DNA of 64,000 bases from CAISDA01 sp050258555 (GTDB taxonomy: Bacteria; Bacteroidota; Ignavibacteria; UBA10030; UBA8401). Positions 18,112 through 26,535 of this stretch are shown here, in pieces. Each line of letters begins with the position of its first letter. Within the stretch, counting starts at the first letter, position 1. The stretch spans positions 36,616-100,615 of the forward strand of contig JBLMZA010000119.1 in assembly GCA_050258555.1 (NCBI GenBank), written 5' to 3'. Position numbers and translations under genes: made by a program. Below the pieces are notes generated by a model, which saw only the letters and a list, made by a program, of their open reading frames with translations, had not been told where the DNA came from and ran no database searches.

Positions 18112-18915
18112 TCATTTGTCCCGAAAATTATCTTCCCCTCCCGCCTGCTTTGTGCCTTCCCGTGTCGGACGGCCTTTCAGAAGCCAGGTGAGCGCCACGC
18201 CGAATGCCGCGCCGGCCAGGGGACCGATAATATAGATAAGACTCGAGGAGAAGTCGCCGCGCACGATGTCGGGCCCGAGCGAGCGTGCGGGATTCATCGA
18301 CGCGCCGGTGAGCGGCGAAGCCCAGATGCCGGCGGCGGCGATGTAGCCGCCGACGGCCAGCGCGCCGAGCTTGCCGATATTGCGCGCTCCGGATGCCGTG
18401 GCAAGGATGGTGGAAACGAGTCCCATGGTGAGAACCGCCTCGATCGCGATGACCTGAAGGAACCCCGCTCCTTCATGCGGTACGGTTGCGCCGAGCGTGC
18501 CCGAGACGTTGAGTGTGTGTGCCAGAAAGAAGACGGCAAGCGTGCCGCCGACCATCTGCGCAAGGATGTAGCCCGGCACGCGCTTCCAGGGGAAATTGCC
18601 GCGCAGCGCAAAGGCCGTGGTCACGGCCGGATTGATATGGGCGCCGCTGATCGAGCCGAGCGAATAGATCGCCACCATCACGATGAGTCCCGGCGCCATC
18701 TCGATCAGTCCCTTGATGACGGCCCAGTCGCTCTGTTGGCCGGCGATGTGCCCGCCTGCCCCCACAAGCGTGAGCAGGAATGTGCCCCACAACTCGGCCG
18801 CAATCCGTCTCCATTCGCGCTTCGGATCGTCGAACTCCCTGCGCCCTTCCTGATCGAGAGCGGCCTCTCCCGGTGCGCGCTCCGGTTCCTTTCCCTGCTC
18901 GGGTGCTGCGCTCAT
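18112..18915 (-). CDS. Aquaporin / MIP-family channel
   Basis: 267-aa inner-membrane channel with six helices and both half-helix NPA signatures: SGAHINPAVTTAFALRG and GASMNPARSLGPDIV. This signature pair and the residues around it look more like a water channel than GlpF-type glycerol facilitators, which usually have an Asp after the second NPAR; pore selectivity is inferred. A charged 40-residue N-terminal extension precedes the first helix. The ATG at 18915 was chosen since it begins a Met-Ser-Ala start shortly after AGGAGGACGCC, a good ribosome binding site. Transcribed alone. Confidence 0.92.
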   Translation of the reverse strand: MSAAPEQGKEPERAPGEAALDQEGRREFDDPKREWRRIAAELWGTFLLTLVGAGGHIAGQQSDWAVIKGLIEMAPGLIVMVAIYSLGSISGAHINPAVTTAFALRGNFPWKRVPGYILAQMVGGTLAVFFLAHTLNVSGTLGATVPHEGAGFLQVIAIEAVLTMGLVSTILATASGARNIGKLGALAVGGYIAAAGIWASPLTGASMNPARSLGPDIVRGDFSSSLIYIIGPLAGAAFGVALTWLLKGRPTREGTKQAGGEDNFRDK

Positions 18916-19071
18916 GGCGTCCTCCTCCGGTTCTCCATCCCTCCCCGCACGACGATGCGTATACGACACCGCCTGCAAGTGCGGAGCATCCCGATTCCGG
19001 GATGCTCCGCATACACAATGATATTCAATCATGCGCTTGAAAGCAAGCTTGGCAGGCGCAGAGCGGAGGGA

Positions 19072-20160
19072 TCAGCGCGTTGCGGCCTCGATCATCGCGC
19101 GCAGCGACGCGGGCGCGACATCGGGCTGAACGATATGGGCGGGCGCCAGGAGGTAGCCCCCCTGCTCGCCGAGTGTCTTTGCCATAAAGCGGACATTTTC
19201 ACGGATGGCATCGAGATCGCCCGAAGGCAGAAGCACCTGCTGATCGATGCCGCCGAAAAACGAGATGCGATCGCCGTACGTCTTTTTCAGCTGCACGGGA
19301 TCGGAGCCGGGCACATTGGGCTGGACGGGATTGTAGATGTCGACGCCGAGCTCGATGAAGTCGTCGATCAGGGGGGCTACGGCGCCGTCCGAATGGAAGA
19401 TGATCGAGAGCGCGGGATATTTTTCCTTGAGCCGTTTGATCATGCGCGCATGGCGCGGCTTGAAGCGCTCACGCCACAGATCGGGATCGATCAGGAGCGA
19501 GATCTGCGTGCCCAGGTCTTCACCCAGCCAGACGGCATCGGCGCCTGCCTCGGCAAGCTGCATGGCGATGCCGGTGGTCCACTCTTCCACCATGTCGTTG
19601 AGTTTCTCCAGCCACGGCTCTTCGGTCATGAGCGCCACGAGGTATTTCTCGAGGCCCGTCAGATGCCACGCCAGTTCGAAGAGTGAGAGTTCGGCGTCGC
19701 CGATCACATAAAAATCCTTGCCGAAGCGGTCGATGTCCCGCTTGGCGGCATCGAACCGTCCGGGGGCATAGGCATCGGGAAACTTGTAGGCGTCGATGTC
19801 GGCCATCGACTCGGCATGCTCGAGCGGACACTTCACCGCTTCCACATAGAGCGCCGTGGGCTTCATGTGCATGCCGAATTCGTTCGTGGTGACGTTCTCG
19901 GCGACGGGCTCGGGCGTGAAGCCGCGCGCAACCGTTCCTCCCACCACGACCACATCCGATCCGAGACGCGTGCGGATCTCGTTGGCCGAGATGCGGTATG
20001 TCAGATCCTCATAATACGACAGGGCATACGACGGCTCGATGCCCAGCTCCTTGCCGAAGGCTTCGGTCAGCGTGCGGCACAGATCGAACTGCACCGGCAC
20101 GCGGTCCGGCTGTCCGTCCTTCTTCTTGAATGCACGCAGCACTCGTTCTCGCGAATTCAT
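19072..20160 (-). CDS. Uroporphyrinogen-decarboxylase-family protein (not HemE)
   Basis: 362 residues of the URO-D superfamily TIM barrel, starting MNSRERVLRAFKKKDGQPDR with AGGAGA nine bases upstream. Motifs AGADAVWLGEDLGTQ, IIFHSDGAVAPLIDDFIELG, VDIYNPVQPNV and RISFFGGIDQQVLLP match the branch often annotated as methyltransferase- or sugar-associated URO-D-like proteins, and lack the HemE N-terminal RQAGRY. Role unknown. The next upstream gene encodes a rhamnose mutarotase 54 bases away, and such pairs occur in carbohydrate loci, so a catabolic role is plausible. Confidence 0.85.
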   Translation of the reverse strand: MNSRERVLRAFKKKDGQPDRVPVQFDLCRTLTEAFGKELGIEPSYALSYYEDLTYRISANEIRTRLGSDVVVVGGTVARGFTPEPVAENVTTNEFGMHMKPTALYVEAVKCPLEHAESMADIDAYKFPDAYAPGRFDAAKRDIDRFGKDFYVIGDAELSLFELAWHLTGLEKYLVALMTEEPWLEKLNDMVEEWTTGIAMQLAEAGADAVWLGEDLGTQISLLIDPDLWRERFKPRHARMIKRLKEKYPALSIIFHSDGAVAPLIDDFIELGVDIYNPVQPNVPGSDPVQLKKTYGDRISFFGGIDQQVLLPSGDLDAIRENVRFMAKTLGEQGGYLLAPAHIVQPDVAPASLRAMIEAATR

Positions 20161-20214
20161 ATCGGGCGTTCTCCTTGCTTGATTCACAGTATGAAAAATA
20201 AATTGAGTGTGTTA

Positions 20215-20529
20215 TCAGTCCATGTGGAAGACTTCCGCCAGCGGCTTCGACCACGGCGAATTGTCCGGATTCGTGTCCATGATGTCGGCCATGTACGCCC
20301 ACCACTTTTTCACGGCGGCCGTCTGCGGCAGCGCGTCGCTCGTGTTGTGGTCCTTCAGCTTCTGGAAGGCAAAGAGCGTCAGCGATTCTTCATCGAGATA
20401 GATCGAATAGTCGCTCACGCCGGCGGCTTCGAGCTCCCTGACCAGCTCGGGCCAGATTTCATCATGGCGCTGCTTGTAGACCTGGGCGCATCCAGGCTTG
20501 ATCTTCATCATGAATGCATTGCGTTGCAT
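20215..20529 (-). CDS. rhaM: L-rhamnose mutarotase
   Basis: 104 residues, the normal size. It interconverts alpha- and beta-L-rhamnose in the cytoplasm. The signature residues are present: KIKPGCAQVYKQRHDEIWPE (active-site Tyr and His), VSDYSIYLDEESLTLFAF, AVKKWWAYMADIMDTNPDN with the conserved Trp-Trp, and the C-terminal EVFHMD. It is the first gene of a two-gene unit with the URO-D-like gene, behind a TTGCAT-N17-TATTGT promoter. No other rhamnose genes are in the window. Confidence 0.93.
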   Translation of the reverse strand: MQRNAFMMKIKPGCAQVYKQRHDEIWPELVRELEAAGVSDYSIYLDEESLTLFAFQKLKDHNTSDALPQTAAVKKWWAYMADIMDTNPDNSPWSKPLAEVFHMD

Positions 20530-20586
20530 GTGCGTGTACTCCTCTCGGCTGATGAAAAAAATGGGTGGTGAAAAAATTCCGCTCTC

Positions 20587-20615
20587 ACAATACTCAAAGA
20601 TTGATTGGGATGCAA
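20587..20615 (-). promoter_or_regulatory. Sigma-70-type promoter of rhaM
   Basis: Minus strand TTGCAT (20615-20610), 17 bases, TATTGT (20592-20587). The predicted leader of about 50 bases leads to the ATG at 20529. Confidence 0.55.
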
Positions 20616-20672
20616 CGGGATTTTTCAGGCGCGCGCCCGGCGCGCGGAAATTTCCCCTTCCATCCGTTGCAA

Positions 20673-20701
20673 TTTACAAAAATATTTCCGAACATTTTAT
20701 T
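20673..20701 (+). promoter_or_regulatory. Possible promoter of the GxGYxYP gene
   Basis: TTTACA (20673-20678), 17 bases, TTTATT (20696-20701). The spacing is right but both hexamers are imperfect; TTGCAA at 20667 is an alternative -35. Confidence 0.3.
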
Positions 20702-20837
20702 AAAGAGAATAGGTTTTATTCATAAAACTCGCGTGCCAGATCCATGGCACCGCCCACAGAGACATCGTGACGGCATTCGTTCATACACACACATCCACAT
20801 CACCACATATCCACACACGCATCGGAGGCCTCTTCCC

Positions 20838-22943
20838 ATGAAAAAATGTTTTCTCCTTTGTCTCATCATTGCCGCCGCGTTTCTGACGGCACAGGCGCAG
20901 ATCGATCCGGCCTTCACGGGCTCCTGGAAGTTCGTGCCCGGACGCAGCACCGATATCGATCTCTACGGCACCATCTCGCTCGATATCGAGCAGAACGGCT
21001 CGAACGTCCTGCTTGTCCACCGCTGGGGCGGCGGCCGCTCGCACCGCGATTCGATCGAGCTGAAGAACCTGACCGAACACGCCTCGACGCAGTCGGCGAT
21101 CCGCTCGCGCGTCTTCCCCACCAACGTCTTCATGGGACTTTCGATGCCCGTGGGCCAAACGCGCACGATCAAGGCCTCGTACGACAAGAAGGCGGCGATG
21201 CTCGCGCTCGATGAGCGCTTTCCGCTTCGCGGCTCGCAGGGCACGACCGCTGTCGAAGTGACAAGCGAATACAAACTCTCGGAAGACGGGATGTTCCTGA
21301 CGCTCACCATGAAACGCTCGACGCGCAAAGCGTCGAAGCCGCTCGTCTACACATTCACGAAGATGCCGCCGCACAAAGCCTTCAGCATGAAGCTCGAAGA
21401 CAACTGGCAGACCACCGGCAAGCTTCCGCAGAACGCCTTCCTCATCAGCCTGCAGGGACTTGCCAACGCGAAGGGCGCGAACTTCTATTTCGAGTATCCA
21501 GAGAAGTGGGACTTCCTCTTCACCACATCGGTGCTCGAATTCTACAAGAACCAGCACAACTACACGTTCACCGAATTGAAGACTCCCGAAGACGCCCTTA
21601 CGGCGCTCAAGGAACATGTGAAAGGCTACGTGGTATGGGACAAAGCGATGCGCCAGTCGCTTGTGGTCGCATTCACGATCGCCGGACTCGAGCAGGCGGT
21701 CGTCGTCACAGACGACATGATCCCGATGGTCGAGAAGGCGGGACTGAAGATGGTCGAGGACCTGCGCGGAAAGTTCACGGGCAAGAAGGACGTCGAAATC
21801 TACCAATGGGCCTACGACAAGTACTTCGAGCGCTGCACGCGCGACTTTGTCGTGTGGATGGGAGGCGAAGAAGGAACATGGATGAAGCCGGGCGTCGCCG
21901 ATTTCGGCATCATGAAACATGCGTTCTTCACCGACTTGTCGACGAAGCCGGCCGATGCGGAAGAATACGCGCTCTCGAAGAAGATCATGAGCCGGCAGAA
22001 CAAGATGTCGCTTGTGATGGGATGGCATTCGTACGCGAAGGACAAGGAGCGCGACTATGTGACGCTCGCCTCGGGCAACACGCTGAGAGTTGAAGGACTG
22101 CACACGCTTCCCAATCTGAGCTTCAGCAGCCAGACCACCACCACGCCCGGCTTCAAGTTCAGGAACAATCATCAGGCCGTCAAGGGCAAAGTCTACACGC
22201 CGAAAAAGAAAGTCTACATCGCGGCGATCGAAACCGACTGCCTCGGGCTCGGCAGCTGGCTCAAGCCCGGACGCGGCGCGCTTCCCTATGCATGGGAAGT
22301 GACGATGAACTGGGTCTGGCTTGCGCCGACGATGCTCGAATATTTCTACAGCATGGCCACGCCGAACGATTACTTCATCGGCTCGCTCGGAGGCCCCGGC
22401 TACATGTATCCGAAAGCCATCCCGCCGAAGGATCTGCCGATGACGGTCGCCAAGGCGCGCGAGCTCATGCAGCAGCTCGATCTGAACGTGTTCGAGATCA
22501 TGGACTACAGCGAAGGCGCCACGGTCGAGGGTAACTCGGATCTCACGAAGGAAGTCACCGACGCGTTCTATGCGGGCATGCCCGATGCGATCGGTTTCGT
22601 CAACGGCTATGCGCCCTCCTATACGTTCACATCGAAGAACGGGCGGCCGCTCATTTCCTTCGACTACTATCTGTCCGAGAAGCGCACGGAAGCCGACGCC
22701 GTGGCCGATCTGAAGGAGCTCGCCACGATCAATGCGAAGCGTCCGTATTTCCTACTGATGCATGTGCGCGAGTGGACCGATCTTGTGCGCGTCAAAGGGA
22801 TTCTTGACAAGCTCGGACCGGACTTCGAAGTCGTTCCGCTGGATATTTTCCTGAAGATGGCGGGCTCGCAGCCCACATTCAAGGAGCGCTTCAAGGAAGT
22901 CGACCGCGGCCAAAGCCAGGGCGTCAATCCGATTTTCAATTAA
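20838..22943 (+). CDS. Exported GxGYxYP-domain protein, putative glycoside hydrolase
   Basis: 701 residues from the ATG at 20838, which follows GGAGG and begins the signal peptide MKKCFLLCLIIAAAFLTAQAQ. The first 170 residues form a beta-rich, lipocalin-like domain. Then come the GxGYxYP N- and C-terminal domains. The name-giving motif is present as GGPGYMYPKAIP near residue 525, followed by NVFEIMDYSEGA and RPYFLLMHVREW. The family is predicted to act on carbohydrates, but no activity is established. Transcribed singly, divergent from rhaM. Confidence 0.88.
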   Translation: MKKCFLLCLIIAAAFLTAQAQIDPAFTGSWKFVPGRSTDIDLYGTISLDIEQNGSNVLLVHRWGGGRSHRDSIELKNLTEHASTQSAIRSRVFPTNVFMGLSMPVGQTRTIKASYDKKAAMLALDERFPLRGSQGTTAVEVTSEYKLSEDGMFLTLTMKRSTRKASKPLVYTFTKMPPHKAFSMKLEDNWQTTGKLPQNAFLISLQGLANAKGANFYFEYPEKWDFLFTTSVLEFYKNQHNYTFTELKTPEDALTALKEHVKGYVVWDKAMRQSLVVAFTIAGLEQAVVVTDDMIPMVEKAGLKMVEDLRGKFTGKKDVEIYQWAYDKYFERCTRDFVVWMGGEEGTWMKPGVADFGIMKHAFFTDLSTKPADAEEYALSKKIMSRQNKMSLVMGWHSYAKDKERDYVTLASGNTLRVEGLHTLPNLSFSSQTTTTPGFKFRNNHQAVKGKVYTPKKKVYIAAIETDCLGLGSWLKPGRGALPYAWEVTMNWVWLAPTMLEYFYSMATPNDYFIGSLGGPGYMYPKAIPPKDLPMTVAKARELMQQLDLNVFEIMDYSEGATVEGNSDLTKEVTDAFYAGMPDAIGFVNGYAPSYTFTSKNGRPLISFDYYLSEKRTEADAVADLKELATINAKRPYFLLMHVREWTDLVRVKGILDKLGPDFEVVPLDIFLKMAGSQPTFKERFKEVDRGQSQGVNPIFN

Positions 22944-23007
22944 CGCAGAGAGGCACCGCCTCCGCTCGGGACTTCCCGCAGCGGAAGCGCGCACGCGGGA
23001 ATACTAC

Positions 23008-23054
23008 AAAGCGGGAGTCTGTTTTCCAGACCATGGGAATCGGGCTTCCGCTTT
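23008..23054 (+). terminator. Possible terminator after the GxGYxYP gene
   Basis: AAAGCGG (23008) pairs with CCGCTTT (23048) around an inner GTCTG-TTTTC-CAGAC hairpin, and T-rich sequence follows. The long interior makes it imperfect. Confidence 0.4.
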
Positions 23055-23095
23055 CTTTATTTGTTTGTGAATTTGTTTTTTAGTATTATTTCGCA

Positions 23096-23950
23096 ATGAA
23101 ACTCCATTCACTCTTCGGTTCACCGCGGCTAGCGCCTGCGTGGTCATTTACGGCATCACATATCCTGTGGCGGTTTCTCCTCTCGGACAGCGGATTGCTC
23201 CTGGGCGAGGACCGCGATACTGATGCGAAGAACGTCTCGTTTTTCTGCATCGACATGGGGACCGGCAGCGTGTTGTGGCGGGGACGCACATTCGGCGAGG
23301 CATGGTGGACGGGCATCGAAGCCGTCACCGGCAACCGACTCTATCTGCACGGCTTTGCCAAGCCGGATATGCCGGAGCATCGGGGACTGACCGCCGTCGA
23401 TGCGCGCACCGGCAGCGTGATCTGGAGCAACAACGACATCTCGTTCTTCGCCGCCGACGCATCGCGCGTGATCGGATACAGGGATCTGTTCGAGCGGCGC
23501 GTCTTCGAGGAGTTCGATGCGCAGACGGGTGCATTCCTGCACGAGCGCCAGACGGCCGGCGAGGAAGCCCAAGAGATGCGTCGCGGCTCGTTCGGGCGGA
23601 CCGATCTTCTCTTTCCGGAGCCGCTCGAGAAGGAGGATCCGCAGCAGCCGACGATCGAACGCGCGCTTCAGCATGCGGTAAAAACGGATCCGGCGCATCC
23701 TCCGATCATCGACGCTGCGCGCGCCGAAGGACGGATCATCATCAGCGCGCATGTGCGCACATCGGACAGACCCGGCTCGATGACGCATCTCCTTCTGGTC
23801 ATCGATGAGGTAACGGGCAGGGAGCTCTATCGCGACACGCTCAATGCGGACACGCCCTATGCGATCCGCGATTCGTTCTTCATCGACCGAAGCAGGCTCT
23901 ATTACATCAAGGAAAAGCAGACACTCGTTTCACTTCCGCTAGCATCATAA
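23096..23950 (+). CDS. Propeller-like protein of unknown function (resembles DUF4905)
   Basis: 284 residues, no signal peptide. Short beta-strand repeats of the PQQ/propeller kind are visible: VSFFCIDMGTGSVLWRGRTF, GLTAVDARTGSVIWSNND, FEEFDAQTGAFLHER, LLLVIDEVTGRELYRDTL. The start region ending SHILWRFLLSDSGLLLGEDRD resembles the Bacteroidetes DUF4905 family as I remember it; this needs a profile search. Little space separates the ATG from AT-rich promoter-like sequence, with no clear SD. The HdrD-like gene starts 88 bases after its stop. Confidence 0.7.
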   Translation: MKLHSLFGSPRLAPAWSFTASHILWRFLLSDSGLLLGEDRDTDAKNVSFFCIDMGTGSVLWRGRTFGEAWWTGIEAVTGNRLYLHGFAKPDMPEHRGLTAVDARTGSVIWSNNDISFFAADASRVIGYRDLFERRVFEEFDAQTGAFLHERQTAGEEAQEMRRGSFGRTDLLFPEPLEKEDPQQPTIERALQHAVKTDPAHPPIIDAARAEGRIIISAHVRTSDRPGSMTHLLLVIDEVTGRELYRDTLNADTPYAIRDSFFIDRSRLYYIKEKQTLVSLPLAS

Positions 23951-24038
23951 CAGATGCACGAGGCTCCGCGCATGCGGTTGCTTCTGGCGCATGCGCGGTC
24001 TCATCGCGCGCATCGATGAAAAAGGGAGGGCAGCGCGT

Positions 24039-26039
24039 ATGCTTGTGTCAGCGTTTTTCTTCACCTGCATCATTCTCTTCGTCGGCGCATTCTTCGTGCG
24101 CAGCGTGCGCACGGCGCTCAAGCCGCCGCTGCAGCTGGGCAGGCCGGAACACCGGACGAACCGCATCGCGGCGCGCCTGAGGCGCGTGCTCGATGCCGTA
24201 TTCCTCCCGACAGACCGGCTCCGCCTCTTCCTTCTCGGCTGCCTACTCATCGCGCTGACCGCGGTGATCGAATCGTTCGCCGAAGGCATGACCGATGCAG
24301 TCTCTCCCTTCCGCGTTCTCGGCCCCGCCTACCCGATCGTTACATTCCTGCAGGAGGCATCGAGCGCCGTGCTGATCGCCGTCGTCCTTGGTCTGCTCGT
24401 GCGGCGGTGGATCGTGCGTCCCCGTTCAATCAGCCGTCTGCAGTCGCCGATGCTCTTGTCGATGATCCTCATGATCGCCGTCACGATCGTCGGCGTGGAT
24501 GCGCTCCGCATCTCTGCGGGAGTTCAGGAGGCGGGATGGGCCTATCCGCTTTCAAGCCTGATTGCCCGGGCGCTTGGCACGCTTCCCGCTGCTCCCCTCC
24601 TCATGCATGCGGCATGGGCGGCGCACATCCTGTGTGTGCTCGCGTTTTTTTATCTGCTTTCTGTGCCGTCCAACATACAGATCCTGGCTTCGCTGCCGAA
24701 CCTCTTCTTTGCAAAAATGGAGGAACGCGGCATGCTTCCGCCCTACCGCGCCTCACGCGACGGAGCCGCACACATGACCGGGGCCATCGACGCCACAGAC
24801 CTGACATGGAAATCGCTTCTGGACGGGTACGCCTGCCTGGAATGCGGACGCTGCGACGCGGCCTGTCCGGCGCACGAGGCGGGTCTGCCGCTTTCTCCAC
24901 AGCAGATCATCACCGGCATCCGTCATCGCACCGATGAACGCTTCCGCCAGTCCGCGGAAGCGAAACGGAAGGGAGCGTCCGGCGACGGATCCCTCATCGG
25001 CTCGGTGCTGCACGGGCGCATCGCCGGTGACGCGTTGTGGTCGTGCACGACCTGCATGGCATGCGTCGATGCCTGTCCGGTGTCGGTTGAGCATGTCGAT
25101 ACGATCGTGGAATTCCGGCGCGGCCTTGTCGCGCGCGGGGCGGACATCCCCTCGACGCTTGCCGATGTCTTCCGCCGCATCGAAGAGCATGGCTCTCCCT
25201 ATCCGGAAGCCGCCTCTCAATCGCGCTGCGAATGGGCCGAAGGCCTCGGCATTCCGACGCTTGCCGAACAGCCGCGGCATGACCTGCTGTTCTGGGTCGG
25301 ATGCGCAGGGGCATTCGATGCGCGCTGCCGCAGCATCTCGAGCTCCTTCGCCCGGCTCCTGCAGCATGCCGGTGTGCGCTTCGCCATCCTGGGCGATGAA
25401 GAGCGCTGCACAGGAGATGCGGCCCGGCGGCTCGGCAACGAGAAACTCGCCCGCGCGCTCATGCAGCACAATATCGACATCCTGAAGCGCTACCGCGTCA
25501 AAACGATCGTCACGACCTGTCCCCATTGCTACAACACGCTCAAGAATGAATATCCGGTCTTCGGCGGACGCTTCAGCGTTCTTCATCATACCCAGTACCT
25601 CGATCAGCTGCTCCGCTCCGGCGCGCTCATTACGACGCATACGAGCACAGAACCGGTGCTCTATCATGATCCGTGTTACCTGGCCCGGGGCAACCGCATC
25701 GTCGACGAACCGCGCCGCATACTCAGGACCGTCTCCGTGGCCCGACCCGCCGAATTGGAGCACGCGAAGGAGCGGACACTCTGCTGCGGTGCGGGAGGAG
25801 GACGCATGTGGATGGACGGACACGCCGATGCGCCGATCATCACACGGTTTTCCGCACAGATGCGGGAGGCCAATTGCGGCTCCATCGCCACGGCCTGTCC
25901 ATTCTGCCTGACCAGCATTTCGGCCGGACTCCCGGCATCCGCCCGATCCGGTTACCCCATCGTCCGGGATGTGGCCGAACTGCTCTATGAGGCCATCGAC
26001 ACGCATGTGAAAGTTTCCCCCTTCATACACAGCAAATAA
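24039..26039 (+). CDS. Membrane-bound HdrD/GlpC-like Fe-S oxidoreductase
   Basis: 666 residues. The ATG at 24039 is preferred over 23991: GGGAGG lies 8 bases upstream and the product then starts with a membrane helix (MLVSAFFFTCIILFVGAFFV). About six helices form a NarI-like heme-b-type membrane part (to about residue 230). Two 4Fe-4S motifs follow (CLECGRCDAACP and CTTCMACVDACP), then two CCG cysteine-rich domains (TTCPHCYNTLKNEY; CCGAGGGRMWM with ATACPFCL). The layout matches heterodisulfide-reductase-related proteins that couple quinone to a thiol/disulfide or lactate-type substrate. Substrate unknown. It ends just before the regulatory region of the Qrc-like operon but is upstream of that operon's promoter. 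Confidence 0.88.
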   Translation: MLVSAFFFTCIILFVGAFFVRSVRTALKPPLQLGRPEHRTNRIAARLRRVLDAVFLPTDRLRLFLLGCLLIALTAVIESFAEGMTDAVSPFRVLGPAYPIVTFLQEASSAVLIAVVLGLLVRRWIVRPRSISRLQSPMLLSMILMIAVTIVGVDALRISAGVQEAGWAYPLSSLIARALGTLPAAPLLMHAAWAAHILCVLAFFYLLSVPSNIQILASLPNLFFAKMEERGMLPPYRASRDGAAHMTGAIDATDLTWKSLLDGYACLECGRCDAACPAHEAGLPLSPQQIITGIRHRTDERFRQSAEAKRKGASGDGSLIGSVLHGRIAGDALWSCTTCMACVDACPVSVEHVDTIVEFRRGLVARGADIPSTLADVFRRIEEHGSPYPEAASQSRCEWAEGLGIPTLAEQPRHDLLFWVGCAGAFDARCRSISSSFARLLQHAGVRFAILGDEERCTGDAARRLGNEKLARALMQHNIDILKRYRVKTIVTTCPHCYNTLKNEYPVFGGRFSVLHHTQYLDQLLRSGALITTHTSTEPVLYHDPCYLARGNRIVDEPRRILRTVSVARPAELEHAKERTLCCGAGGGRMWMDGHADAPIITRFSAQMREANCGSIATACPFCLTSISAGLPASARSGYPIVRDVAELLYEAIDTHVKVSPFIHSK

Positions 26040-26067
26040 TACGTCTCCTCAAGCATAATGGATGTTG

Positions 26068-26133
26068 TGTTGGATTTTCCAACACGGCTGTCGGCGATTC
26101 CAACACGCCACGGGGGTGCTCCGTGTTGAAATC
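26068..26133. promoter_or_regulatory. Enhancer-type palindromes upstream of the Qrc-like operon
   Basis: TGTTGGATTTTCCAACA (26068-26084) is a perfect inverted repeat with a 3-base centre. A weaker copy TGTCGGCGATTCCAACA follows at 26089-26105, centre to centre 21 bases. A further half site TGTTGAA is at 26124. Near-identical palindromes precede the other two sigma-54 promoters of the locus, so these are probable NtrC-type activator sites. Confidence 0.65.
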
Positions 26134-26167
26134 GGCGATTTGCCCTCCATTTCCCACACTCAAAATA

Positions 26168-26183
26168 TGGCAGACTATTTGCT
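26168..26183 (+). promoter_or_regulatory. Sigma-54 promoter of the Qrc-like operon
   Basis: TGGCAG-ACTAT-TTGCT: the -24 GG and -12 GC elements are correctly spaced (consensus TGGCAC-N5-TTGCW). The first gene starts at 26235, and the palindromes lie about 70-90 bases upstream. Confidence 0.7.
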
Positions 26184-26234
26184 TCTTACCGGGATAATTC
26201 ACCCCTACACACTCTCAAAGAAAGGAATACGGCT

Positions 26235-26492
26235 ATGCTCAACTTCTCTGATGACACCATGTGGCTTACCGTGACCAATCTGGCTCTTGGTCTTGTCGTG
26301 CTTATTGCGTGCATCGTTGTCGTCCGTGTGTTCGCGCTGGAACTCTTCGGGCGGCTGCGCCATTCGTTTGCAGGCTCGCATGCCGGCGAACACGAACTCT
26401 ATGTGTCCGATCTCGGACTGACAATGGCCGATGGCGGCGAGCGCATCGATGCCGACGCGAAGAAGCCTGCGGACGAGACCAAAAAGCAATGA
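26235..26492 (+). CDS. Small single-TM protein with DGG motif
   Basis: 85 residues, the first gene of the sigma-54-controlled operon. One membrane helix (about residues 12-34, VTNLALGLVVLIACIVVVRV) is followed by a polar tail. The tail contains LTMADGGERID, matching the DGG motif at the C-terminus of all six GcvH-like proteins of the locus, although this protein has no GcvH domain. It ends Ala/Lys/Asp-rich. Possibly a membrane anchor or partner for the GcvH-like product encoded next; unknown family. Confidence 0.8.
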   Translation: MLNFSDDTMWLTVTNLALGLVVLIACIVVVRVFALELFGRLRHSFAGSHAGEHELYVSDLGLTMADGGERIDADAKKPADETKKQ

Positions 26493-26535
26493 TCGATTCT
26501 GTCAGATCAACCGACAACCGACAAGAGGAGGTGTG

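Larger units (their letters stand above)
20530..20837. other. Divergent intergenic region
   Basis: 308 bases without a gene between rhaM (leftward) and the GxGYxYP gene (rightward). It contains a good promoter for rhaM, a weaker one for the rightward gene, a GC-rich stretch, and a CA-rich leader (about 20780-20820) before GGAGG and the ATG at 20838. No convincing operator was found. Confidence 0.7.

Noticed and set aside
19072..20160. hemE (uroporphyrinogen decarboxylase)
   Set aside because: The HemE N-terminal RQAGRY motif is absent, and the neighbour is a rhamnose mutarotase, not heme-synthesis genes.
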